This document shows, piece by piece, positions 1-7,584 of a stretch of 9,972 nucleotides of DNA (its first letter is position 1; every line of letters starts with the position of its first letter). The notes beneath the pieces were generated by a model. The model did not search any database and had not been told where the DNA came from. It worked only from the letters and a program-made list of their open reading frames with translations. Made by a program: the position numbers and the translations under genes. The DNA is from Candidatus Stahliibacteriota bacterium CG08_land_8_20_14_0_20_40_26. GTDB taxonomy: Bacteria > Hydrothermota > UBA3073. Where the stretch lies: the NCBI GenBank assembly GCA_002774315.1, contig PEYP01000027.1:1-9972 (forward strand), in the 5' to 3' direction.

Positions 1-140
1 AAACGGGAAGCATTCAGTATGGGCCCATTTTTGAGTGAGTAAGTTTATCCGATGATATGGAGTATTTGGGAGTTTGTGTAAGAAATCCATATTTTAATTC
101 TGGCTACTCACTCTATTGAGCGGGGCTCTGAGGAGGTAGT
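1..140. other. Leader upstream of sprA with possible 3' end of an upstream gene
   Basis: No complete gene is visible here. In frame 1 the first 13 codons are open and end at a TAA at 40-42. In frame 3 a stretch is open from 39 to a TGA at 117-119, reading as a plausible protein tail that ends NPYFNSGYSLY. Joining the two frames near the GAGTGAGTAAG at 33-43 needs a single -1 shift, so this could be the frameshifted or decayed end of an upstream gene, or chance. I do not recognise the peptide. No convincing promoter for sprA is seen: TTTAAT at 93-98 resembles a -10 box but has no good -35 partner. Confidence 0.25.
131..136 (+). promoter_or_regulatory. Shine-Dalgarno site of the sprA-like gene
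   Basis: AGGAGG lies 4 nt before the TTG at 141. It fixes a non-ATG start, because an in-frame TGA at 129-131 excludes anything further upstream and no ATG follows within the signal-peptide-like region. Confidence 0.7.
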
Positions 141-3100
141 TTGGTTCCACTAATTCTCTATTCTCTTCTCTCCTTTCTCACCTTAAAAGGAGAGTCTTTC
201 TACTCTACCCGCGTAGATATAGATTGGAATTGGGGATATATTACATATGTCAAGGTAAAAGACGGAGTATTCCTCGATATAGAAGTAATTCCTCTTAAAG
301 ACTATATAGATTATTCAATGAGAAGTATTATAAAATCTATGTGGAAGAATACCCTTCAGGAAGAAATAGCAGAAGGGCAGAGAGGTGGAGAAGGACTCAT
401 ACCGAATATATACATACCGATAAGATTCCCAAAGCCTGTAGCTGGATTGATTGGCGAGGGAGGAGAACTGAAGATATCAGGCAACGAGAGGGTAGAGTTT
501 GGAGGCTCGAATACACAGGAAGTAAATCCCATACAGAGAGAGACATACCAGAGGTCTCTCTTGCCACAACTTGAGATGGAACAGCAATTGCGGGTAAATT
601 TACAGGGGACAATAGGTCAAAAGATGCATGTATTCATTGACCATGACTCACAACGTGAATTTGACATTAAGAATACCATAAGGCTTCAGTATAAAGGTGA
701 TGAGGATGAGGTAATAAAGGAGATAAATGCGGGCAATACAGATATCTCCTTACCTGCCAGTATCATAGGAGCCCCTACGGCACATAAAGGTCTCTTTGGA
801 ATGAAGTTTCTTGCAGAGCTCGGTCCGTTTGATATCACCGCTATAGCAAGCAAAGAGGAGAGTGATATTCTACAAAAGAATTTTGTAGGCGGAGCTATAG
901 AAGATTCTGTAAGACTATGGGATACGGACTTTATAAAGGATAGGTTCTTCAGTTTGGGCAATATTATTGCAGAGAGTGACTCTATTATAGAGATGAGATT
1001 GTACGCCTCAGCACTTGAAAGTGAGGAAGGAGTCCGTCGAGGAAAGGCAGTAGACTATAATATAGAAACCGGGAGTCCTGACAGTACATCTGCTTTTTTT
1101 CAACTGTTAGAGCAAGGCGATAATAAGGATTTTGTATTAAATAGAAGTAATCGGATAGTAGACTTAAGGAGAAACTTTGATTATAGAACAATTGGTTTTA
1201 TCCTTGTATATAAGACTGCAAATGGGACTATGGATACGGTAGGAAACGACATATCCTCTCCTATGATACTCAAGATGCTTAAGAGGACGAAGAATGACAA
1301 ACATCCACAGTATGCCTCATGGAACTACGAATTTAAAAATATATACACGCTTCCAGGAGCAAATGTCACACCTGAATCTTTTGAAATGAAGATATTCAAG
1401 GATAAGAAAGGAGCAGGAGAGAATGAGGAATTTGTTTCCGGAGACACGACATTTCTTAGATATCTGGGTATGGCAAAGGCTGACGGCACTATAGATAGAA
1501 AATTTGTAGATTTCAACCTAGGAATAGTAATATTCCCGTTCGAGAGACCGTTTATGGAACTTCCTGATCCGGATTCAATATATGACATTCCAAATCTGGC
1601 TGCAAACATTGGAAGAAAATACTATATATGGATGAGATATAAGGGAATCCAGAAGAGATATTCACTCGGGCTCAACATACTTGAAGGCAGCGAGAGGATT
1701 ACTATGGATGGCGAGGAGTTAAAAAGAAATGTCCATTATGATGTAAACTATGATATTGGTGAACTCACCTTTAGAGAGGGCATAATAAAAGACCCAAATG
1801 CCAGAATTGTTATTGATTATCAGCATCTGCCATTTATGCAAGTTGCGTCAAAGAATCTACTCGGGGCAAGGGTAAATTATGATAGGGGAAGCAATCTAAA
1901 GTTCGGCTCTACGCTTATATATCACTCATCGGCTTCTTTTGACAAGAGGCCAAAACTTGGAAGTGAACCTACCCAGACATTACTTGGTGAGATAGATGGC
2001 AGATATTCAATAACTCCCTCTATATTTACTCATCTTGTCAATCTTATCCCGTTTGTGAAGACTGATGTTCCTTCGTCGTTTGATGTAAAGTTTGATATGG
2101 GTTTTTCTGCTCCCAATCCGAATACCAGGGATAAGGTATACATTGATGATATGGAAGGAACGAGAACATCCACATCGCTTGGTATAGGCAGAGGAAACTG
2201 GTCTTATGGCAGTCAGCCACCTCCGATGAGCCTGGGTGATTTTGAGCCACTGAGATGGTATAATCCGAGGGATGGGATAAGAAGAGGAGAGATATTTACA
2301 TCCTTACCCGAGTACAGAAAAAATGAAAAACAGAGCATACTGCGAATTGAGTGCGAAGGTAAGTGGGGAAGTCTGCTCACTCTCATATCTCGAGATGGCG
2401 CGGATTTTGAGAAATCCGAATTTCTGGAGGTATGGGCAAGAGGAGATGGAATAATACATATAGATATTGGTTCAAATATACCAGAAGAGGCGTTGTATAA
2501 GGATAAGTGGAGCGAGATAAAGAGAAACGAAACAGATACTCCTCGTACAGAAGACAAAAACGGCAACGGGAAACTTGATATCGGGCTGGGGGAAGACACA
2601 GGGCTTGACGGAGTTATGGGTGAGGACGAAAAAAATATACCTGGTGACGATGGAAATGATGATTATCATTATTCTATTAGTGACCCTGATAACTACTCAA
2701 GTGTAAATGGAACAGAAGGAAATGGACGTTTTGATACGGAAGATCTTGATAGTGACGGTTCGCTGAACAGAAAGAATGACTATTTCTCCTTTAGAATAGA
2801 TCTCTCGTCAGATAAACCTGTTCAGGAGGGGAATAATGGATGGAGACTCTATCGCATTCCTTTACAAGGAGCAGTAGAAACAGGCAGCCCAAGATGGTCA
2901 TTTGTAAGGTACGCAAGATTATGGGTAGAGGGACCTGATACTATGGATATTGCTACTATGGAAGTCGTTGGTAATAGATGGGAAAAGAGGGGAGAGATTG
3001 AACTCTCACTCAGAGACAATCAGGAAAATACTGGAGTGCCTCCATATGACCCTCCATATGAACCAGAGAGAGATCCGTATGGTAGAGAGGAAAGAGAGAG

Positions 3101-5381
3101 TTCCATTTCGATGATATTTCATGATGGAAAAAGGGGTTCTGCATATATTGTGTATGGAACTGCAAAAAAGTTTATCCAGTACAATACCCTTGCATTATAC
3201 TTAAAAGGAGTAAACCTAACGGGCGGAGGGAAGTTTTTTATCCGTGTGGGAGGTGATACATTGAATTACTATGAATACAGGGTGAGTATACCAAGCAATA
3301 ATTGGAGGGATATAAAGATACCGCTGGATTCACTAACGCATTTAAAAAAAGAAAGAGATACCTTGCCGCAGGATTCCTTGTTTGGACATAGGCTGTATGG
3401 AGAAGACAGTTGTTTTGTCTTGGGTAATCCATCCATCACCAATATAAAAATGGTAGAAATAGGTGTTATACCGGATGCAGGAGTAGATGGAGAGATCTGG
3501 GTTGATGATATAAGACTGCTGGATGTGAAGAAGAATATCGGACTTGCAGCAAGCGGAAGCACCTCCCTCAAGTTTGCAGATTTTATGAATATGAGCCTTG
3601 CATACAGCAGACAGGACCCATATTTTAGAAAATTTGGGCAGGAGATGGTTCCTCAAGGAGGCCTGTCAAATTCCTATAATGCCACTTTTAATTTGGGATT
3701 AGGGAAGTTTTTTCCATCATCGTGGGGTATTTCAATCCCGGTAAGCGGAGATATGGGCAACACGACTGTCCTACCGATGTACCCTATGAATTCGGATGTT
3801 GTGCTTTCAAATGAGGAAAGCGAAAAAGAAAAAACAGTTACAACACCGAGGAATGTAAAAATTTCATTCTCAAAATCGAAATCTGAAAACAAGTTTCTTG
3901 CTTATACGCTTGACAACATTACTGCAAATGCAGCTTACAGGGAAAAGTTTATTTCTGGTCCTGCAACGATAGACTCTACGAAAAATATAAATCTTTCAGC
4001 AGGGTATGGATGTAGCCCTAAATTTAACGAGCTGAAATTGTTTGGGATGGGCGTAAAATATTATCCCAACAACTTCCGTATAAGTTCTACTTATTCACAG
4101 GCAGAGACCAAACGATATAAGGTTTTAAGGGATTCAATTGTGCTGATAGAGAGCCCAAATCCTGTTATTCGTACGGACCAAGCAAGCATATCATATTCTC
4201 CTGTAAATGCTATTATAACCAGTTATAGCATTAACTCCTCAAATGATATCAATTTTTTAAGGGAAGTCTCAAGGAATGAGAATCTTGCCTTCAGTTTTTC
4301 TCCGCATATATTGAATTTTATTACTCAAAAATTCTCATATACCACGAGATACAATGAGGATAACAGCATAGAGAAAATTGAGATAATAGATGGAGATAGT
4401 ATACCTGTAAGAGATGCAATAAACACAAACGCTATTGATATAGACCTGGCGATCAACCTGCAACAGATAAGTAATAAAATTAGATTTCTACAGGGGCTTA
4501 CAAAACTTTTCACAAATCCGAATTTTTCTTACTCATTATCACGCTCCGCTGGTTTGTACTCCCTTCTTGGAAGACCAAAGAGAGAGTTTATATTTGGTTT
4601 TTCCCCTGAAGCAGAAGTTGATAAAATTATAAATGCGAAAGACAGTGAGAAAACGAGCAGAGATATGTCAATATCATCAGGATTTAAGTGGAAAATAATA
4701 AACCTCTCTTACGCCTACAGAGCGAGCGAAACTTGGGGTGGGAGTATAGACAACAAGCGATGGAGTAAGAGTAGAACCTTTCCCGATGTTCGATTTAGTC
4801 TCTCTTCTATTGAAAAATTCTGGAAACTCAAAAATATTCTCTCGAGTATAAGTCTCTCATCGAATTTAAGGATATACGAGACCTACGATGGTTATGAGAT
4901 CAATGAGCCCAGTGGAGAGACCCGGGATGTTTCGTTAGGTCCATCTCTAAATCTACAATGGAAATCAGGAATTTCTTCAAGAATTACCTCCTCTTTCTCA
5001 AGCAGATATACCAAGACACACACAGGTGGTAATATGTTTTTCGAAAAGGAAGAACAACATATTAAAATTGGAGCATCCAATAGCTATGCATTCAGTGCTC
5101 CAACAGGAATAAAAATTCCCTTCTTGAGTAAGGTAAGATTTTCTGGTAATCTCAACACAAATCTCGATGTAAATTATTCCTGGGATGGAGGACAAGATAT
5201 TACCAATGATAGCAAGAGCAAGGACAGGTATAGATTCACAATAACGCCCGGGGTGAGCTATAACTTTGCATCCAATATCACAGGTGGTGCAAGAATAGAT
5301 TTCAGGGAAGATAACGACCGTATGTCACGTACGCATACAAGAACTGTGGGGATAAGCGTCTGGGCAGATTTTAGGTTCTGA
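141..5381 (+). CDS. sprA: SprA-family outer-membrane protein (type IX secretion translocon homologue)
   Basis: This gene encodes a 1746-residue member of the SprA family. In Bacteroidota, SprA is the giant outer-membrane beta-barrel through which type IX secretion cargo leaves the periplasm. The start is TTG with AGGAGG 4 nt upstream. The first 20 or so residues are hydrophobic but lack basic residues before K16, so the signal peptide is atypical. SprA_N-type signatures follow: GTIGQKMHVFIDHDSQREFD at 156-175 and GDEDEVIKEINAGNTDISLP at 186-205. Later come the family-typical YIDDMEGTR (from residue 667) and WVDDIRL (1120-1126). Residues about 803-877 are an Asp/Asn/Gly-rich insertion. The rest, from about 1130, alternates polar and hydrophobic residues like barrel strands and ends in ADFRF, a terminal-Phe beta-signal. 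Flavobacterium SprA has roughly 2400 residues, so this one is short. Membership of the family is well supported; a working type IX system or gliding is inference, since no other component is in the window. Confidence 0.88.
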   Translation: MVPLILYSLLSFLTLKGESFYSTRVDIDWNWGYITYVKVKDGVFLDIEVIPLKDYIDYSMRSIIKSMWKNTLQEEIAEGQRGGEGLIPNIYIPIRFPKPVAGLIGEGGELKISGNERVEFGGSNTQEVNPIQRETYQRSLLPQLEMEQQLRVNLQGTIGQKMHVFIDHDSQREFDIKNTIRLQYKGDEDEVIKEINAGNTDISLPASIIGAPTAHKGLFGMKFLAELGPFDITAIASKEESDILQKNFVGGAIEDSVRLWDTDFIKDRFFSLGNIIAESDSIIEMRLYASALESEEGVRRGKAVDYNIETGSPDSTSAFFQLLEQGDNKDFVLNRSNRIVDLRRNFDYRTIGFILVYKTANGTMDTVGNDISSPMILKMLKRTKNDKHPQYASWNYEFKNIYTLPGANVTPESFEMKIFKDKKGAGENEEFVSGDTTFLRYLGMAKADGTIDRKFVDFNLGIVIFPFERPFMELPDPDSIYDIPNLAANIGRKYYIWMRYKGIQKRYSLGLNILEGSERITMDGEELKRNVHYDVNYDIGELTFREGIIKDPNARIVIDYQHLPFMQVASKNLLGARVNYDRGSNLKFGSTLIYHSSASFDKRPKLGSEPTQTLLGEIDGRYSITPSIFTHLVNLIPFVKTDVPSSFDVKFDMGFSAPNPNTRDKVYIDDMEGTRTSTSLGIGRGNWSYGSQPPPMSLGDFEPLRWYNPRDGIRRGEIFTSLPEYRKNEKQSILRIECEGKWGSLLTLISRDGADFEKSEFLEVWARGDGIIHIDIGSNIPEEALYKDKWSEIKRNETDTPRTEDKNGNGKLDIGLGEDTGLDGVMGEDEKNIPGDDGNDDYHYSISDPDNYSSVNGTEGNGRFDTEDLDSDGSLNRKNDYFSFRIDLSSDKPVQEGNNGWRLYRIPLQGAVETGSPRWSFVRYARLWVEGPDTMDIATMEVVGNRWEKRGEIELSLRDNQENTGVPPYDPPYEPERDPYGREERESSISMIFHDGKRGSAYIVYGTAKKFIQYNTLALYLKGVNLTGGGKFFIRVGGDTLNYYEYRVSIPSNNWRDIKIPLDSLTHLKKERDTLPQDSLFGHRLYGEDSCFVLGNPSITNIKMVEIGVIPDAGVDGEIWVDDIRLLDVKKNIGLAASGSTSLKFADFMNMSLAYSRQDPYFRKFGQEMVPQGGLSNSYNATFNLGLGKFFPSSWGISIPVSGDMGNTTVLPMYPMNSDVVLSNEESEKEKTVTTPRNVKISFSKSKSENKFLAYTLDNITANAAYREKFISGPATIDSTKNINLSAGYGCSPKFNELKLFGMGVKYYPNNFRISSTYSQAETKRYKVLRDSIVLIESPNPVIRTDQASISYSPVNAIITSYSINSSNDINFLREVSRNENLAFSFSPHILNFITQKFSYTTRYNEDNSIEKIEIIDGDSIPVRDAINTNAIDIDLAINLQQISNKIRFLQGLTKLFTNPNFSYSLSRSAGLYSLLGRPKREFIFGFSPEAEVDKIINAKDSEKTSRDMSISSGFKWKIINLSYAYRASETWGGSIDNKRWSKSRTFPDVRFSLSSIEKFWKLKNILSSISLSSNLRIYETYDGYEINEPSGETRDVSLGPSLNLQWKSGISSRITSSFSSRYTKTHTGGNMFFEKEEQHIKIGASNSYAFSAPTGIKIPFLSKVRFSGNLNTNLDVNYSWDGGQDITNDSKSKDRYRFTITPGVSYNFASNITGGARIDFREDNDRMSRTHTRTVGISVWADFRF
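2547..2775 (+). other. Acidic, probably calcium-binding insertion within the SprA-like protein
   Basis: Residues about 803-877 are packed with Asp, Asn, Gly and Glu. DKNGNGKLD at 805-813 resembles a calcium-binding DxNxDG loop of the EF-hand, dockerin or thrombospondin type 3 kind. It is followed by GEDTGLDG, PGDDGNDD, EGNGRFD (ending at 865) and DLDSDGSLN starting near 868. The block lies between the YIDDMEG and WVDDIRL signatures, in the extramembrane part. Calcium binding is inferred from composition and spacing only. Confidence 0.55.
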
Positions 5382-5600
5382 TATGAAATTTGGGCGCGGG
5401 TTAACGCTGATGAGAGAATGGCTATTAGGCGATCAGGCTATCGAGCTATCAGGGAATTAGGTTATTAAGTAATTAAGTCATTAGTCATTTATCCTTTAAC
5501 CTTTATCCTTTTATTGATTACAATCTGAAATCTTAGTGTCTTTGTGGTGAACAACACTACAATCTATAATCGTCTAAAACCAAAATACTAGGAGTATCTT
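5382..5600. repeat. Non-coding gap with degenerate short repeats
   Basis: This 219-nt gap has no ORF worth calling. Between 5428 and 5455 the motif CTATC recurs in AGGCTATC, GAGCTATC and TATCAGGG. From about 5455 to 5487 come loosely related units around ATTA: GAATTAG, GTTATTAAG, TAATTAAG, TCATTAG, TCATTTA. A pyrimidine-rich stretch follows at about 5489-5513 with ATCCTTT and CCTTTATCC repeated. I see no strong hairpin followed by a T-run, so no intrinsic terminator for sprA can be called. The repeats look decayed rather than ordered. Confidence 0.45.
5542..5570 (+). promoter_or_regulatory. Putative sigma-70-type promoter of proS-apt
   Basis: A perfect TATAAT at 5565-5570 is preceded, after a 17-nt spacer, by TTGTGG at 5542-5547, which matches the TTG half of TTGACA. 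Transcription would begin near 5577, giving a leader of about 24 nt before the proS ATG. The -35 box falls inside the phrase GTCTTTGTGGTGA at 5538-5550. The position is right for a promoter, but AT-rich DNA yields TATAAT by chance. Confidence 0.45.
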
Positions 5601-7034
5601 ATGAACAAACTAACATCTCAAGAAAAGGATTTTTCTACATGGTATAATAATATTGTCTTGCGGGCGGAACTTGCTGATTATGCGCCTGTAAAAGGCTGTA
5701 TGGTCATCAGACCTTATGGTTACGGGATATGGGAGAATATACAGTCTATACTGGACAAGATGATTAAATCTGTTGGGGTACAGAATGCATACTTTCCTCT
5801 CTTTATCCCGGAGAGTTTTATACATAAGGAAAAGGAACATCTTGCTGGTTTTTCCCCTGAACTTGCAGTTGTCACATATGGTGGAGGCAAGGAATTGGAA
5901 GAAAAACTCATTGTAAGACCAACCTCTGAGACTATTATAAACGCAATGTTCAGCAAGTGGATACAATCCTTCAGAGATTTACCTCTCTTAATCAACCAGT
6001 GGGCAAATATTGTAAGATGGGAGATGAGAACGAGACTTTTCCTTCGGACCACAGAATTTCTCTGGCAAGAGGGACATACAGCCCATTCAACTCACGATGA
6101 AGCAAGTGAAATGGCACTTACCATACTTGCTATTTACAGAGATTTTATGCAAAATACCCTTGCAATCCCTGTTATATATGGAACAAAGACTTTATCCCAA
6201 AGGTTTGCGGGTGCGATTGAGACATATACCATTGAAGCAATGATGGGTGACCGCAAAGCACTTCAGGCAGGTACGTCGCACGATCTCGGGCAAAATTTCT
6301 CGAAAGCTTTTGATATAACATATCAAACAAAAGAGAATAAACTTGACTATGTATGGCAGACTTCCTGGGGTGTATCCACCCGTCTTATAGGCGCAGTCGT
6401 TATGGTACACGGAGATGACAAAGGACTGGTTCTACCACCAAGTATTGCACCAATACAAGTTATTATAGTCCCTATATGGAAAGGGGATGAAAAAGGGAAA
6501 ACAGTAAAGGCAGTTCTTTCTCTTAAGAAGAGATTGAAAAACAGTAACAAAGATTCGGGTTCGTCTCTAAGAGTTCGGGTTGATACAAGAGAGGAATTTA
6601 CGCCTGGGTTCAAGTTCAACGAATGGGAAATGAAGGGTGTACCATTGAGGGTAGAAATAGGGCCGAGAGATATAGAGAACTCCACAGTAACAATTGCAAG
6701 AAGGGATGAAGGAACAAGGATGGTAGTAAAGAGTAGTGAGGCTGTGGAAGTTATTATAAGAATCCTGAACGAAATTCAAAAGAATCTCCTCATAAAAGCG
6801 AAAAGATTTATGGATGATAACACTTATCTTGTGGATGATTGGAATGAGTTCAAACACAAAACGGGATTTATTCTTTCTCACTGGTGTGGGGGAGCGAAAT
6901 GCGAAACAAACATACAGAACGAGACGAATATGACAATTAGATGTATTTCCATAGATACGGAAGAGGAGGATGGTAAATGTATCTTCTGTGGAAAAAAATC
7001 AAAGAGAAGGGTTGTATTTGCTAAGGCATATTAA
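5601..7034 (+). CDS. proS: Prolyl-tRNA synthetase, archaeal/Thermus type
   Basis: This class II aminoacyl-tRNA synthetase attaches proline to tRNA-Pro in the cytosol. At 477 residues it matches the short archaeal/eukaryote-like ProRS (the Thermus thermophilus enzyme is also 477 aa), and it lacks the INS editing domain of the longer bacterial form. The proline-recognising loop has T108-S-E110 in VRPTSETII. Motif 2 starts RWEMRTRLFLRTTEF at R139 and continues to WQEGH at 155-159. Motif 3 includes STRLIG with R261 and HGDDKGLVLPP at 270-280. An anticodon-binding fold follows from about 285. The C-terminal zinc module keeps four cysteines, C429, C434, C460 and C463, and the chain ends in the Tyr typical of this type. 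The ATG has AGGAG 6 nt upstream. apt begins 23 nt after its stop. No key residue appears missing. Confidence 0.97.
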   Translation: MNKLTSQEKDFSTWYNNIVLRAELADYAPVKGCMVIRPYGYGIWENIQSILDKMIKSVGVQNAYFPLFIPESFIHKEKEHLAGFSPELAVVTYGGGKELEEKLIVRPTSETIINAMFSKWIQSFRDLPLLINQWANIVRWEMRTRLFLRTTEFLWQEGHTAHSTHDEASEMALTILAIYRDFMQNTLAIPVIYGTKTLSQRFAGAIETYTIEAMMGDRKALQAGTSHDLGQNFSKAFDITYQTKENKLDYVWQTSWGVSTRLIGAVVMVHGDDKGLVLPPSIAPIQVIIVPIWKGDEKGKTVKAVLSLKKRLKNSNKDSGSSLRVRVDTREEFTPGFKFNEWEMKGVPLRVEIGPRDIENSTVTIARRDEGTRMVVKSSEAVEVIIRILNEIQKNLLIKAKRFMDDNTYLVDDWNEFKHKTGFILSHWCGGAKCETNIQNETNMTIRCISIDTEEEDGKCIFCGKKSKRRVVFAKAY

Positions 7035-7047
7035 TTGACATAACATT

Positions 7048-7053
7048 AGGAGG
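7048..7053 (+). promoter_or_regulatory. Shine-Dalgarno site of apt
   Basis: AGGAGG lies 4 nt before the GTG at 7058 and supports that non-ATG start. There is no ATG in the neighbourhood in the same frame. The arrangement copies that of the sprA-like gene. Confidence 0.7.
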
Positions 7054-7057
7054 TTGT

Positions 7058-7576
7058 GTGGAGGATTTAAAAAGGGTTATAAGGAGTATTCCTGATTTCC
7101 CCAAAAAAGGAATACTGTTCAGGGATATTACCCCTCTCCTCGAAGATAGAGACACATTTAGAAAAGTAATAGATATATTTGCGGAGTATTACAAGGACAA
7201 GGAGATTGATAAGATAGTATCCGTAGAGGCAAGAGGATTTATCTTCAGTGGAGCACTTTCATATATTATTGATGCAGGTATAGTTTTGGTCAGGAAACCC
7301 GGAAAGCTCCCCTATAAAGTTATAAAAGAAGACTACGAACTTGAATATGGGAAAAATATACTTGAGGTTCACCGTGACGCAATAAAGAAAGGCGAAAAAG
7401 TTCTTGTGTTTGATGATCTTTTGGCTACAGGTGGAACGGCATCTGCAATCTGTAGACTTGTTGAAAGACTGGGGGGGGAGGTTATAAGCGTTGCATTTCT
7501 TATTGAGCTTGAATCTCTCAAAGGAAGAGAGAAATTAAAGGACTACGATGTCTATACCTTGTTAAGATATGATTAG
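7058..7576 (+). CDS. apt: Adenine phosphoribosyltransferase
   Basis: The enzyme makes AMP and pyrophosphate from adenine and PRPP, salvaging the base in the cytosol. The 172-residue length is normal for bacterial APRT. The type I phosphoribosyltransferase PRPP loop is VLVFDDLLATGGTA at 115-128, with the paired acidic residues D119-D120. Other family signatures are EARGF at 57-61, RKPGKLPYKV in the middle, and YELEYG followed by LEVHRDAI. The family-typical opening, IPDFPKKGILFRDITPLL, is near the N-terminus. The start is GTG behind AGGAGG. It lies 23 nt downstream of proS, so one transcript is likely. A run of eight G at 7471-7478 encodes part of L138-G139-G140-E141 and leaves the frame intact. 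The stop is only 8 bp from the end of the convergent gene. Confidence 0.96.
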   Translation: MEDLKRVIRSIPDFPKKGILFRDITPLLEDRDTFRKVIDIFAEYYKDKEIDKIVSVEARGFIFSGALSYIIDAGIVLVRKPGKLPYKVIKEDYELEYGKNILEVHRDAIKKGEKVLVFDDLLATGGTASAICRLVERLGGEVISVAFLIELESLKGREKLKDYDVYTLLRYD

Positions 7577-7584
7577 CTTCTTTC

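Noticed and set aside
31..98. Promoter for the sprA-like gene
   Set aside because: TTGAGT at 31-36 and TTTAAT at 93-98 are each promoter-like, but no pair has acceptable spacing.
2213..2599. 128-codon minus-strand ORF inside the sprA-like gene
   Set aside because: Ser/Pro/Leu-rich shadow of a well-supported coding frame, with no motif.
3342..3656. Minus-strand ORFs of about 100 codons inside the sprA-like gene
   Set aside because: Several overlap each other in different frames opposite the conserved WVDDIRL region; none has protein-like features.
5428..5455. Possible terminator hairpin after the sprA-like gene
   Set aside because: The CTATC units are direct repeats rather than a stable inverted repeat, and no T-run follows.
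5383..5460. 25-codon ORF starting at an ATG just after the sprA stop
   Set aside because: It has no ribosome site of its own, runs into the repeat tract, and resembles nothing I know.
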